This document shows, in pieces, positions 37,894 to 46,654 of a stretch of 64,000 bases of DNA. The stretch covers positions 186,001-250,000 of the forward strand of contig NZ_LMKL01000004.1 of the NCBI RefSeq assembly GCF_001421505.1, given 5' to 3'. A program made the position numbers and the translations under genes. The notes under the pieces are model-generated. The model searched no databases, was not told where the DNA came from, and worked only from the letters and a program-made list of their open reading frames with translations. The DNA comes from Sphingomonas sp. Leaf17. GTDB lineage: Bacteria; Pseudomonadota; Alphaproteobacteria; Sphingomonadales; Sphingomonadaceae. Position 1 is the stretch's first letter; each line of letters opens with the position of its first letter.

Positions 37894-37934
37894 GGGGTCG
37901 CACAGAGGGGGGCGTCCGGGGGGAGTGGGGGGGG
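37894..37934 (+). other. G-run cluster, possible G-quadruplex, upstream of a small gene
   Basis: Four G tracts (G4 at 37894, G6 at 37907, G6 at 37918, G8 at 37927), separated by 9, 5 and 3 bases, lie 50-90 bases before the ATG at 37984. This satisfies the usual pattern for a four-stranded G structure. No function can be assigned from sequence alone. Confidence 0.45.
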
Positions 37935-37983
37935 CACGCCGATTGCGCTATCGGCGGTCCGCGAATGGGCCTAGCGTCCGGTC

Positions 37984-38187
37984 ATGGACACCGCCACCCT
38001 CACCACCGCCGAACGCGCGATCGAGCTGGCATCGTCGGGTGCCTGCCGGTCGGTGAACGAGATCCGCCAGACGTTGCGGCGCGAGGGGCGCGACGACGTT
38101 CACACGACGCTGAACACCCCGGCGATCAACATGGCGATCGTCGCGGCGATCAGGGCATCCGCCACGCACGGCGTCCTGTCCGGCTGA
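37984..38187 (+). CDS. small hypothetical protein
   Basis: A 67-residue protein, MDTATLTTAERAIELASSG..., predicted to be mostly helical. The core AIELASSGACRSVNEIRQTLRREGRDDVHTTL resembles short sphingomonad proteins with an 'ALDLASSG...I...L..EG' pattern, recalled from general knowledge rather than a search. A single cysteine and no export signal are seen. It lies between two transcription units and ends 65 bases before the M3 peptidase gene, so it could be co-transcribed with it. The call is tentative. Confidence 0.5.
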   Translation: MDTATLTTAERAIELASSGACRSVNEIRQTLRREGRDDVHTTLNTPAINMAIVAAIRASATHGVLSG

Positions 38188-38252
38188 GAACGCGCTGACA
38201 TTCGGGCGGGGCGACCCTATCTACGCCGGACCCGAATGGAGTTGTGTGACCG

Positions 38253-40280
38253 ATGCCGACCGACCCGAACCCGCTGCTGATCGACGCGCCGCGTCCCGCC
38301 TTTGCCGATATCCGGCCAGAGCATGTCGCCCCGGCTCTCGATCGCGCGATTGCCGACCACCAGGCGGCGATGGCGGAGATCATGACCTCGCGTGGCGGCG
38401 ATTTCTACAGCGTGTTCATGGCGCGCGAGCGGGCGGACGCGGTCATCGACCAGATCTGGTCGGCGGTGAACCACCTGCAATCGGTGTGCGACACGCCCGA
38501 ATTGCGCGCGGCGGTGGACGGTGCGCGGCCGGCGCTGGTCCGTCATGCGATGGCGGTGGCGCAGGATCCGCGCCTGTATGCGGTGTTGCGCGACCTCACT
38601 CCGAACGATGCGCAGGAGCAGGCGGCGCTGGCGGCGACGTTGCGCGACCTGGAACTGTCTGGCGTGGCGCTGCCCGATGCCGAGCGGGCACGGTTCGCGG
38701 CGATCAAGGTGAAACTGTCCGAACTGAAAAGCGCGTTCGGCAATGCGGTGCTCGATGCGACCGCCGCCTGGCATGAGGATATTGCCGACGAGGCGATGCT
38801 GGACGGCGTGCCCGAGGCCGACAAGGCGGCGTTCGCGGCGGAAGCAGCGGCGAACGGGGTCACAGGCTGGCGCGTCACGCTGCATCAGCCCAGCGTCCGC
38901 GCGATCATGGCGCATGCCGACAATCGCGACCTGCGGTTCCGCGTGTACGAGGCATCGGGCACACGCGCGTCGGATCGTGGGCCGCACGCGGGGCAATTCG
39001 ACAATGGCCCGCGCATCGTCGAGATCCTGACGCTATCGCAGGAGGCCGCCGAACTGCTGGGCCATGCGGACCACACCGGCGTGTCGCTGGCGACCAAGAT
39101 GGCGCGCGATTCGGACGAGGTGATCGCGTTCCTGCGCGGGCTGGCGGCGCAGGCGCGCCCCTTTGCCGACCGCGATCTGGCGGATCTGCGTGCGTTTGCG
39201 GCCGAGCGGCTGGGGATCGCCGACATGCAGCCATGGGACACCGGTTACGTCGTCGAGAAGCTGCGCGTCGACCGGCATGCACTGGATGAGACCGCAATCC
39301 GCGCGTATTTCCCGGTGACAAAGGTGCTCGACGGCCTGTTCGTGCTGCTCGATCGGCTGTTCGGGTTGCGGTTCACGGCGCGCGACGATGTCGAGACCTG
39401 GCATCCCGATGTGCGCTATTACGATCTGCGGCGCGGCGATGGTCCGGTCTTTGCCGGCATCTACCTCGATCTGTTCGCGCGCGAAGGCAAGAAGGGGGGC
39501 GCGTGGATGGATGTCTGTCGCCCGCGCCTGAAGCGGCCTGCCGGGGAGCAGCTGCCGATCGCGCAACTGGTGTGCAATTTCGCGGCACCAACCGGCGGGC
39601 GCCCGGCTTTGCTGTCGCATGACGATGTGGTGACGACGCTGCACGAGATCGGCCATTGCCTGCACCATCTGCTGACCGAGGTATCGATTCCGTCAGTGGG
39701 CGGCATCACCGGATATGAATGGGATGCGGTCGAACTGCCCAGCCAGTTGATGGAGAATTTTGCCTGGGACCGCGAAGGGCTGCGGCTGATGTCGGGGCAT
39801 GTCGATACCGGCGCGGTGCTGCCCGACGATCTGCTCGACCGGATGCTTGGCGCGCGCACGTTCCAGTCGGGGCTGTTCCTGCTGCGGCAGATCGAGATGG
39901 GGCTGTTCGACCTGCTGATCCACCGCGAGGGGGCGAAGGTCGATGCCGGCACCGTCGGGCGTCTGCTGGCGCAGGTGCGCGGCGAGGTCGCGGTGTCGAC
40001 ACCGCCGGAATGGCACCGGTTCGCCCATGCGTTCAGCCATGTGTTCGCCGGCGGCTATGCGTCGGGCTATTACAGCTATCTGTGGGCGGAGCGGCTGGCC
40101 GCCGACGCGTTCGGCCGGTTCGCGGAGGACGGTACGGTGTCCGCCGCGGTCGGCGATGCGTTCCGGCTGGAAATCCTGTCACGCGGGGCGACGCGGCCGG
40201 CGATCGACAGCTTCGTGGCGTTCCGCGGGCGCGAGCCGGCCGACGACGCGCTGCTGCGGCGGTACGGGCTGGCCGCCTAA
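38253..40280 (+). CDS. M3-family zinc metallopeptidase (oligopeptidase / dipeptidyl carboxypeptidase)
   Basis: A 675-residue thimet-type peptidase. The zinc site is TLHEIGHCLHHLL with His464, Glu465 and His468. The third zinc ligand lies downstream in the conserved VELPSQLMENFAWD region. The length and the N-terminus (NPLLIDAPRPAFADIRPEHVAPALDRAI) match OligoA/Dcp enzymes of about 680 residues. There is no signal peptide, so it probably degrades short peptides in the cytoplasm. GGAG lies about 15 bases before the ATG. Its stop overlaps the end of the convergent dctD-like gene by four bases. Confidence 0.93.
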   Translation: MPTDPNPLLIDAPRPAFADIRPEHVAPALDRAIADHQAAMAEIMTSRGGDFYSVFMARERADAVIDQIWSAVNHLQSVCDTPELRAAVDGARPALVRHAMAVAQDPRLYAVLRDLTPNDAQEQAALAATLRDLELSGVALPDAERARFAAIKVKLSELKSAFGNAVLDATAAWHEDIADEAMLDGVPEADKAAFAAEAAANGVTGWRVTLHQPSVRAIMAHADNRDLRFRVYEASGTRASDRGPHAGQFDNGPRIVEILTLSQEAAELLGHADHTGVSLATKMARDSDEVIAFLRGLAAQARPFADRDLADLRAFAAERLGIADMQPWDTGYVVEKLRVDRHALDETAIRAYFPVTKVLDGLFVLLDRLFGLRFTARDDVETWHPDVRYYDLRRGDGPVFAGIYLDLFAREGKKGGAWMDVCRPRLKRPAGEQLPIAQLVCNFAAPTGGRPALLSHDDVVTTLHEIGHCLHHLLTEVSIPSVGGITGYEWDAVELPSQLMENFAWDREGLRLMSGHVDTGAVLPDDLLDRMLGARTFQSGLFLLRQIEMGLFDLLIHREGAKVDAGTVGRLLAQVRGEVAVSTPPEWHRFAHAFSHVFAGGYASGYYSYLWAERLAADAFGRFAEDGTVSAAVGDAFRLEILSRGATRPAIDSFVAFRGREPADDALLRRYGLAA

Positions 40281-41581
40281 CGCCGCTTGAGCGTGGACAG
40301 GTCGATGCCGAGGCGCTGGACCTTGTAGTAAAAGGTCTTGCGCGGGATGCCGAGCCGGACGATCGCGGGGCCGATCTCGCCATTGGCGGCGACGATGGCC
40401 TCGCAGATCAGGGCGCGTTCATACCGATCCACCCGGTCGGGCAGGGGCGCGGCGGGACCGGTATCGCCGTCGTCGATGCCGAGCAGGACGCGTTCGGCAA
40501 AGTGCGTCAACTCGCGGACATTGCCCGGCCAGTCATGGTCGATCAGGTGCCGGCGTACCGCGTCGGTCAACGGTGGCGGCGGGCGGCGCAACCGGGCGGC
40601 TCCACTGTCGATCAGGTGCGCGAACAGCAGGGCGATGTCCTCCCGGCGGTCGCGCAGCGGCGGGATGCGCAGCGTGACCGCCGAAAGGCGGTACAGCAGG
40701 GCGGGGTCGAACCCGCCGGCACCGGCCAGATCCTCCAGGCCCGGGCTGGCGGTCGCGACGATGCGGACGTCGACGGGCGTGGCGGTGCCCGTGCCGACCG
40801 GCCGGATGCTGCGATCCTCGATGATCTGGGCGAGCCGCGCCTGCAGGGTAGGGGCGGCGCGGTCGACGTCGTCCAGCAGCAGCGTGCCGCGCTGGGCTTC
40901 GCCGATGCGGGCGTAGAGGTGCGCGTCGATCACGCCATTGGGCAGCGTGTCGGCCTGTGCGGCGCAGGCGATCGTGACGAACGGCTGGCGCGCGCGTTTA
41001 CCGCCGCGATGGATGAGGCGCGCGACCAGTTCCTTGCCGGACCCCGTCTCTCCTTGCACCAGTACGTCGATATCGGCGTATGCCAGGATTGCGATGGTGT
41101 CGCGCAGGTGGCGGATCGCCGGGGATCGCCCGATCAGTGCCGAGGTGCCGCTGTCGTCGGCCAGCGCGCGCAGCCGGCGGTTGTCGAGCACCAGCGACCG
41201 GTGCGCGCGGGCGCGCTGGACGGCGGCGACCAGTACGGCGGGGTCGAACGGCTTGGTCAGGAAATCCCACGCGCCCCGGTGCATCGCGTTCACCGCCATC
41301 GCGACGTCGCCGTGGCCGGTGATGAGGATGACGGGCAGGTCGGGATCACGGTCGTGCAACCGGCGGAACAGTTCCAGCCCGTCGATGCGCGGCATCCGCA
41401 CGTCGGTGACGACGACGCCGGCAAAATTGGCGTCGATCGCCGCCAGTGCCGGCCCTGCGCCCGCGAACGGCACGACGTCGACTCCGGCCAGCGCCAGCGT
41501 CTGGCGCATGGCATCGCGCAGGTCGTCGTCGTCGTCGACCAGCGCGACGGCCATCGGCTGGTCGAGCAGGCCGTCAGTCAC
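40277..41581 (-). CDS. dctD: DctD-like response regulator with AAA+ domain lacking the GAFTGA loop
   Basis: A 434-residue NtrC-type regulator. The receiver has Asp60 (VVVTDVRMPRIDG) and Lys110 in LTKPFDP. The AAA+ domain has Walker A GETGSGKE (177-184), a Walker B-like GTLLLDDVD (about 232-240) and the arginine-finger region LYRLSAVTLRIPPLRDRREDI. The GAFTGA loop that contacts sigma-54, expected between residues 214 and 230, is absent: NGVIDAHLYARIGEAQRG spans the place. A Fis-type helix-turn-helix ends the protein. It overlaps dctB by eight bases. It probably regulates dctA, but perhaps not through sigma-54. Confidence 0.87.
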   Translation of the reverse strand: MTDGLLDQPMAVALVDDDDDLRDAMRQTLALAGVDVVPFAGAGPALAAIDANFAGVVVTDVRMPRIDGLELFRRLHDRDPDLPVILITGHGDVAMAVNAMHRGAWDFLTKPFDPAVLVAAVQRARAHRSLVLDNRRLRALADDSGTSALIGRSPAIRHLRDTIAILAYADIDVLVQGETGSGKELVARLIHRGGKRARQPFVTIACAAQADTLPNGVIDAHLYARIGEAQRGTLLLDDVDRAAPTLQARLAQIIEDRSIRPVGTGTATPVDVRIVATASPGLEDLAGAGGFDPALLYRLSAVTLRIPPLRDRREDIALLFAHLIDSGAARLRRPPPPLTDAVRRHLIDHDWPGNVRELTHFAERVLLGIDDGDTGPAAPLPDRVDRYERALICEAIVAANGEIGPAIVRLGIPRKTFYYKVQRLGIDLSTLKRR

Positions 41582-43337
41582 GGCGCAGGACGATGACGAA
41601 GGCCGCGCCGTCGGTGCAGGGCATCGCGTTCAGGCTGCCGCCCATATCGGCCATGATGTCCTGCGAAATGACGAGACCCAGGCCAAGCCCGGTTGCGCGG
41701 CTGGTGACGAACGGCGTGAACAGCCGGTCGGCGATCGTCGGATCTATGCCCGGCCCATTGTCGCGCACGGTGATCGTCACGCCATCGGCCCGCTGCGCCA
41801 CCGACAGGGTAAGGCGCGGGTCGGGTCGCCTGTCCAGCGCCTCCAGCGCGTTCTGCAACAGGTTGACCAGCACCTGTTCCAGCCGGACCATGTCGGCAAT
41901 GACCATCAGCGACTGGGGCAGGGTGGGGCAGCGAAACGTGACCTGCGCAAGCCGTTCTCGCAGGATCAGCGTCGCGCCCTCGATCGCGCGCGCCAACGAT
42001 ATCGGCCCCGGCGTGCCGCCGCCCTTGCGGGCGAAGCCGCGCAATGTCGCGGTCACCGCGCCGATCCGTTCGGTCAGGCGGCCGATCGCCGCGAAATTGG
42101 CCTCGGCCGAGGTGCTGTCGCCGCGCTGGAGAAACTGACGGCCGTTGGCGGCATAACTGCGGATCGCGGCCACGGGCTGTGCGGTTTCGTGCGCGATGCC
42201 GGCGGTGATCTGACCCAGCGTCGCCAGTCGGTTGGCCTGGCGCAGTCCTTCGCGCAACGTGTCGGCGCGCGCCTCCACCGCGATCCGCTCGTCGATTTCG
42301 GCCTGCAACTGCGCGGTGCGGGCGGTGACGAGCGTTTCGAGTTCCGCGGTACGGAGCGCCGCGGCCGCCCTGCGCCGCTGACGCGACCGCGCGCGAACCG
42401 CCAGCGCGGCACCAAGGCCGGCGAGCAGCAACAGCGCGAGGCCCGTCGCCAGCCGGGCGAGGCGGGTGGCCGCCGCGACGCTGCGGTCTATCGGTGTCAG
42501 CGTGTTCAGCCGCCAGCCGAACTCGCGCGCGGTGACGGACGTGGCCAGCCAGCGGCGGTCGTCGCCGGCGATGGTGACGACCGACCGCCCGAGGTGGTCG
42601 ATCGGCAGCGGGCGCAGCGAGCCGGCCCCGGATTTCATCGTCTGGCGAAACTGTTCGCGGACCGCCGGCGGCAGCGTTGCCGGGGCCAGGAACCGCCATT
42701 CAGGGCGGCTGGTCAGCAGGACGATGCCATGCGGTTCGGTGACGACGGTGATGCCGCCGCTGCGCGCCCATTCGCGCTCGATCCGGCCGAACTCCAGCTT
42801 GACCACCAGATATCCACCGCCACGGGTGCGCCGCGACAGGTACAGGCCGGACGACCCGCTGACCGTGCCACGCGCGAACTGCGCCGCCGACCCGGTGCGG
42901 ACGGCGGCCCGGTAATAGTCGCGGAAGGCATAGTCGGTGCCGACGAAGCTGGTGCGGCTGCGCCAGTTGCTGGCGGCGATCGCGGTGCCGGCGGCGTCGA
43001 GAAGGTAGATGGTGGCCGCACCGGTGGTACGCGCGAGACTTTCGAGCTTCTGGTCGAGCGCATGGCGCGCCGGCCGGCCACCAGCCAGCGCGCCGATCAC
43101 GTCGGTATCGTCGGACAGGGCCATGGGCAGCAGCCGGAAGCGTTCGATCTCGCTGTGCAGCAGGGCGGTGCGCAACTGCGCGGCGGTCCGCGCCTGCCGT
43201 GCCAGATCGTCGATCGCGCGGTTTTCCGCATAGCGGCCGGCCCCGACCACGATGGCGATACTGACGATCAGGGCGATGAAACCAATGACGATCCGACGCG
43301 CGGACCATGATCGAAAGGCGGGTGCGATGGACGTCAT
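41574..43337 (-). CDS. dctB: DctB-like sensor histidine kinase for C4-dicarboxylates
   Basis: A 587-residue kinase. Membrane helix 1 is at residues 15-34. A periplasmic double-PDC-type sensor (35-285) contains NWRSRTSFVGTDYAFRDYYRAAV, the pattern of dicarboxylate-binding DctB domains. Membrane helix 2 is at 295-315. A coiled-coil linker leads to His383 in GIAHETAQPVAAIRSYA and an ATPase domain with NLLQNALEAL, DNGPGID and GLGLGLVIS. It overlaps the regulator gene and diverges from dctA, the standard DctB-DctD-DctA layout. Confidence 0.92.
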   Translation of the reverse strand: MTSIAPAFRSWSARRIVIGFIALIVSIAIVVGAGRYAENRAIDDLARQARTAAQLRTALLHSEIERFRLLPMALSDDTDVIGALAGGRPARHALDQKLESLARTTGAATIYLLDAAGTAIAASNWRSRTSFVGTDYAFRDYYRAAVRTGSAAQFARGTVSGSSGLYLSRRTRGGGYLVVKLEFGRIEREWARSGGITVVTEPHGIVLLTSRPEWRFLAPATLPPAVREQFRQTMKSGAGSLRPLPIDHLGRSVVTIAGDDRRWLATSVTAREFGWRLNTLTPIDRSVAAATRLARLATGLALLLLAGLGAALAVRARSRQRRRAAAALRTAELETLVTARTAQLQAEIDERIAVEARADTLREGLRQANRLATLGQITAGIAHETAQPVAAIRSYAANGRQFLQRGDSTSAEANFAAIGRLTERIGAVTATLRGFARKGGGTPGPISLARAIEGATLILRERLAQVTFRCPTLPQSLMVIADMVRLEQVLVNLLQNALEALDRRPDPRLTLSVAQRADGVTITVRDNGPGIDPTIADRLFTPFVTSRATGLGLGLVISQDIMADMGGSLNAMPCTDGAAFVIVLRRD

Positions 43338-43721
43338 CCAGCGACGGTCATGCGGGTGCCCCGGTCCGGGCGCGATCGTGGCGATATCGGATCAAGGCGC
43401 TCCGGTCCGCGCTGCCCGTGCGCGGCGATCCTGTCGTCGGCCCCGACGTTTGCGTTTTCCCGGACGCTGGAGTCGATCCGGCCATGATCCCCTGACACAT
43501 GCATGGGTGAAAGATGTGCAAGAAACTGCACAACAGGTCCAGTCCGTTGATGGTCCCGTCCGGTCCCGAAGGATCGGGTATCGTCCTAATGGCATGAAAA
43601 ACAATAATAATCGGCAAAGATCTGGCGCGTTGGTCCTGCGCCGCGCACGCGATATCATCGGCGAACCGAACCCGCGCGACAGAAGCGGGTCGGATTGCCG
43701 AGCACGCGAGAGGACCTGACC
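43338..43721. promoter_or_regulatory. dctB-dctA divergent intergenic region with a TGTGCA dyad
   Basis: This 384-base gap has no convincing gene. A perfect dyad TGTGCA-AGAAAC-TGCACA lies at 43515-43532, about 190 bases before dctA. It is a candidate activator site. I looked for a sigma-54 TGGCAC-N5-TTGC promoter on the dctA strand by eye and found no good match. The dctA start is preceded by GAGAGGA. Confidence 0.5.
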
Positions 43722-45059
43722 GTGATCCAGACCATCGACACCCACGCCGCCATGCCCGAGGCTGCAAAGCCCTGGTATCGGCATCTTTACGTTCAGGTGC
43801 TGTTCGCGATCGCGGCCGGCGTGTTGCTGGGCCATTTCTACCCCACTGTCGGTGCCAGCCTGAAACCGCTCGGCGATGCCTTCATCAAGCTGGTGAAGAT
43901 GATTATCGCGCCGGTCATCTTCCTGACGATCGTCACCGGCATTTCGGGCATGCGTGACCTGGGCAGCGTCGGCCGCGTGGCCGGCAAGGCGTTTGTCTAT
44001 TTCCTGTTCTTTTCCACCCTGGCGCTGATCGTTGGCCTGATCGTCGGCAACATCATCCAGCCGGGGGCCGGCCTGAACATCGACCCCGCCAGCCTGGATA
44101 CCAAGGCGGTCGCGGAGTATGTCGAAAAGGCGCATGACACGTCGATCGTCGGCTTCCTGACCGGGGTGATCCCCAACACGCTGGTGTCGGCCTTCGTCGA
44201 GGGCAACATCCTGCAGGTGCTGTTCATCGCCATTCTGTTCGGTATTTCGCTCGCTATGATCGGCGATCGCGGCAAGCCGGTCGTCAGCTTCTTCAACGAC
44301 TTGTCGGTCGCCGTGTTCAAGATGGTGGCCATCCTGATGAAGGCAGCCCCGATCGGTGCGTTCGGCGCGATGGCGTTCACCATCGGCAAATACGGCGTCG
44401 GCACGCTCGCCAACCTGGCGATGCTGGTCGGTACCTTCTATCTGACGTCGGCGCTGTTCGTGGTCGTCATTCTGGGCGGCGTGGCGCGGGCATGCGGCTT
44501 TTCGATCTTCCGCCTGATCGCCTATCTGAAGGCCGAACTGCTGCTGGTGCTGGGCACGTCGTCGTCGGAAAGCGCACTGCCGGCGCTGATCGAGAAGATG
44601 GAGCGGGCGGGCTGCCCCAAGTCGATCGTCGGGCTGGTCGTGCCCGCCGGCTATTCGTTCAACCTGGACGGCACCAACATCTACATGACGCTGGCCACGC
44701 TGTTCATCGCGCAGGCGACGGGCATCGACCTGTCGTGGAGCCAGCAGGCGCTGTTGCTGGCGGTGGCGATGCTGTCGTCCAAGGGTGCGGCGGGCGTGAC
44801 CGGCGCGGGCTTCATCACGCTGGCCGCCACCTTGTCGATCGTGCCGTCGGTGCCGGTGGCGGGCATGGCCCTGATCCTGGGGGTCGACCGGTTCATGAGC
44901 GAGTGCCGCAGCCTGACCAACTTCATCGGCAATGCGGTCGCGACGGTCGTGGTGTCGCGCTGGGAAAACGCGCTGGACGTCGAACAGCTCGACCGGGCGA
45001 TGCGCGGTCAGAGCCTGCGGGTCGATCAGATGGAGGCCACGGCGATCCCGGCGGAATGA
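43722..45059 (+). CDS. dctA: C4-dicarboxylate:cation symporter DctA
   Basis: A 445-residue DAACS-family transporter. Signatures include [19 protein letters not shown], the serine-rich hairpin [43 protein letters not shown], and the C-terminal [20 protein letters not shown]. It imports succinate, fumarate and malate with protons or sodium. The start is taken as GTG at 43722, which has a GAGAGGA ribosome-binding site eight bases upstream; an in-frame TTG at 43695 lacks one. It is followed by a porin and malic enzyme on the same strand. Confidence 0.96.
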   Translation: MIQTIDTHAAMPEAAKPWYRHLYVQVLFAIAAGVLLGHFYPTVGASLKPLGDAFIKLVKMIIAPVIFLTIVTGISGMRDLGSVGRVAGKAFVYFLFFSTLALIVGLIVGNIIQPGAGLNIDPASLDTKAVAEYVEKAHDTSIVGFLTGVIPNTLVSAFVEGNILQVLFIAILFGISLAMIGDRGKPVVSFFNDLSVAVFKMVAILMKAAPIGAFGAMAFTIGKYGVGTLANLAMLVGTFYLTSALFVVVILGGVARACGFSIFRLIAYLKAELLLVLGTSSSESALPALIEKMERAGCPKSIVGLVVPAGYSFNLDGTNIYMTLATLFIAQATGIDLSWSQQALLLAVAMLSSKGAAGVTGAGFITLAATLSIVPSVPVAGMALILGVDRFMSECRSLTNFIGNAVATVVVSRWENALDVEQLDRAMRGQSLRVDQMEATAIPAE

Positions 45060-45111
45060 TCGCCGCCGGGTTTACCATACCTCCATATCCGTTCGCTACG
45101 GGACTTGATCC

Positions 45112-46635
45112 ATGACAAACACCACGCTCCTGCGCGCATCGACCGCGTTCGCCCTGATGGCATCGGCTGCGGCCGGACCGGCCTTCGCCCAACAGGCTGC
45201 CCGGCAGGCCGGCCCCGCCGCCAACCCGGTCGAGCCGCAGACGACCCGCGCGCCGGCCACGCCGATCGCCACCGCCTATCCCGACGCGGCGGCGGGTGAC
45301 GGCCCGACGACCAACGGCTACAACCTGTCGCGCTGGGCCGAGGACTGGACCAGATATCGCGACCCGGCCAAGCGGGACGATCCGATCGACCGCCTCAAAT
45401 ATCTGCCGATCACCGGCGATGGCGACGTGTATCTGACGCTGAGCGGCGAGGCGCGGTTGCGCGTCAATCACACCACCAACCCCAATCTGAATGAAGCGCG
45501 GGCGCAGCGGCAGGACATCAACCGGCTGGTCGGCGGGGCCGACCTGCATCTGGGCAAGCATTTCCGGGTGTATGGCGAACTGGCGCATGGCGGGCTGTCG
45601 GGCATCGAACTGGGTAACCGGGTCGCGACGCTGAAGAACGACCTGATCGTGCAGCAGGCGTTCGTCGATGCGACCGCCGTCGTGTCGGGTGTCTCGGTCG
45701 GTGCGCGCTATGGCCGGCAGGAGTTTACCGACGGCCCAAACCTGATGATCTCGTCGCGCGACAACAATACGATCCGTTTTGTGTTGAACGGTATCCGGGC
45801 CTGGGCACGGGGGAGCACGGTGCGTGCCGACATCTTCGATTTCCGCCTGACCGAATATGGCCTGGGCGGCACGGGTGACGATCTGATCGACCATGCGCGC
45901 CGCTTTTCGGGCGTCAGTACCGGATTCGTCGTGCCCAAGACCGCGTTCGGCGGGTCGAAACTGTATGTCGATCCCTTCGTCTGGCGACTGCGCGGCGATC
46001 GCACGCTGTGGGGCACGACGACTGCACGCGAGGCCCGCACCTATTACGGCGTCCATGCCTGGGGCGATGCGGGGCCGGTCACGATCGACTGGACGCTGAA
46101 CCACCAGGGCGGCCGGTTCGATGGGCGCGCGATCGACGCGTGGCAGGCGCTGTTCGCGCAGACCTATCGCCTGGGCAAGACCGGCACCGCGCCGCGCATC
46201 GGCTTCCACGCGGACTATGCCAGCGGCGGCGGCGCGTTCGGGACGGGGACGCTGAAGACCGCGTTCTCGCCCTATGGCAACAACATCTATTACAGCTACC
46301 AGCTGTTCGCGACGCCGACGAACCTGATCGCGATCGCCCCCAACGTCACGGTCAATCCGGTGAAGAAGGTCCGCGTGACCGCCGAATATCAGTGGGCGTG
46401 GCGCGACGACGTGCGCGACGCGGTGTACCGCGCGAACGGCACCGCCTTTGCCCGCACGCAGCTGAACGACGGCCGCAAGATCGGGGAAATGGCCCGATTG
46501 CAACTGGTCTACACCATCACCCCGCGTCTGGCATTCACTGGGCGCTACGAACACCTCATCGCCGGATCGGCCCTGACGAAGGCGGGGTACAGGAACTCCG
46601 ACTTCCTCGCCGGCTGGCTCAGCTTCCGCTTCTGA
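45112..46635 (+). CDS. outer-membrane porin, alginate-export domain type
   Basis: A 507-residue beta-barrel protein. The signal peptide ends near AFAQQ (residue 27). A periplasmic Pro/Ala-rich stretch comes next. The barrel has alternating strands and the signature of the alginate-export/OprD-like domain (NGYNLSRWAEDWTRYRDPAKRDDPIDRLKYLPI near residue 63). It ends in a C-terminal WLSFRF, a good outer-membrane insertion signal. The gene is 52 bases after dctA and 19 before malic enzyme, so passage of dicarboxylates through the outer membrane is a reasonable inference; alginate export is not implied. Confidence 0.85.
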   Translation: MTNTTLLRASTAFALMASAAAGPAFAQQAARQAGPAANPVEPQTTRAPATPIATAYPDAAAGDGPTTNGYNLSRWAEDWTRYRDPAKRDDPIDRLKYLPITGDGDVYLTLSGEARLRVNHTTNPNLNEARAQRQDINRLVGGADLHLGKHFRVYGELAHGGLSGIELGNRVATLKNDLIVQQAFVDATAVVSGVSVGARYGRQEFTDGPNLMISSRDNNTIRFVLNGIRAWARGSTVRADIFDFRLTEYGLGGTGDDLIDHARRFSGVSTGFVVPKTAFGGSKLYVDPFVWRLRGDRTLWGTTTAREARTYYGVHAWGDAGPVTIDWTLNHQGGRFDGRAIDAWQALFAQTYRLGKTGTAPRIGFHADYASGGGAFGTGTLKTAFSPYGNNIYYSYQLFATPTNLIAIAPNVTVNPVKKVRVTAEYQWAWRDDVRDAVYRANGTAFARTQLNDGRKIGEMARLQLVYTITPRLAFTGRYEHLIAGSALTKAGYRNSDFLAGWLSFRF

Positions 46636-46654
46636 TACGCCAGGATCCCCGCTT

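Noticed and set aside
39719..41596. A 625-residue plus-strand frame spanning the end of the M3 peptidase gene and the dctD-like gene
   Set aside because: It overlaps two supported genes in other frames and contains no family signature.
40938..43310. A 790-residue open frame on the plus strand, opposite dctB and dctD
   Set aside because: It runs antisense to two well-recognised genes, has Arg/Ala/Gly-heavy composition and no domain. Long antisense frames are expected in DNA of this GC content.
43338..43721. Sigma-54 promoter for dctA
   Set aside because: I scanned by eye for TGGCAC-N5-TTGC. TGG- and GC-containing fragments near 43625-43645 do not have the required 10-base GG-GC spacing with a TTGC.
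45112..46635. Alginate biosynthesis or export locus
   Set aside because: Only the porin domain suggests alginate. No alginate synthesis genes are nearby, and the neighbours concern C4 acids.
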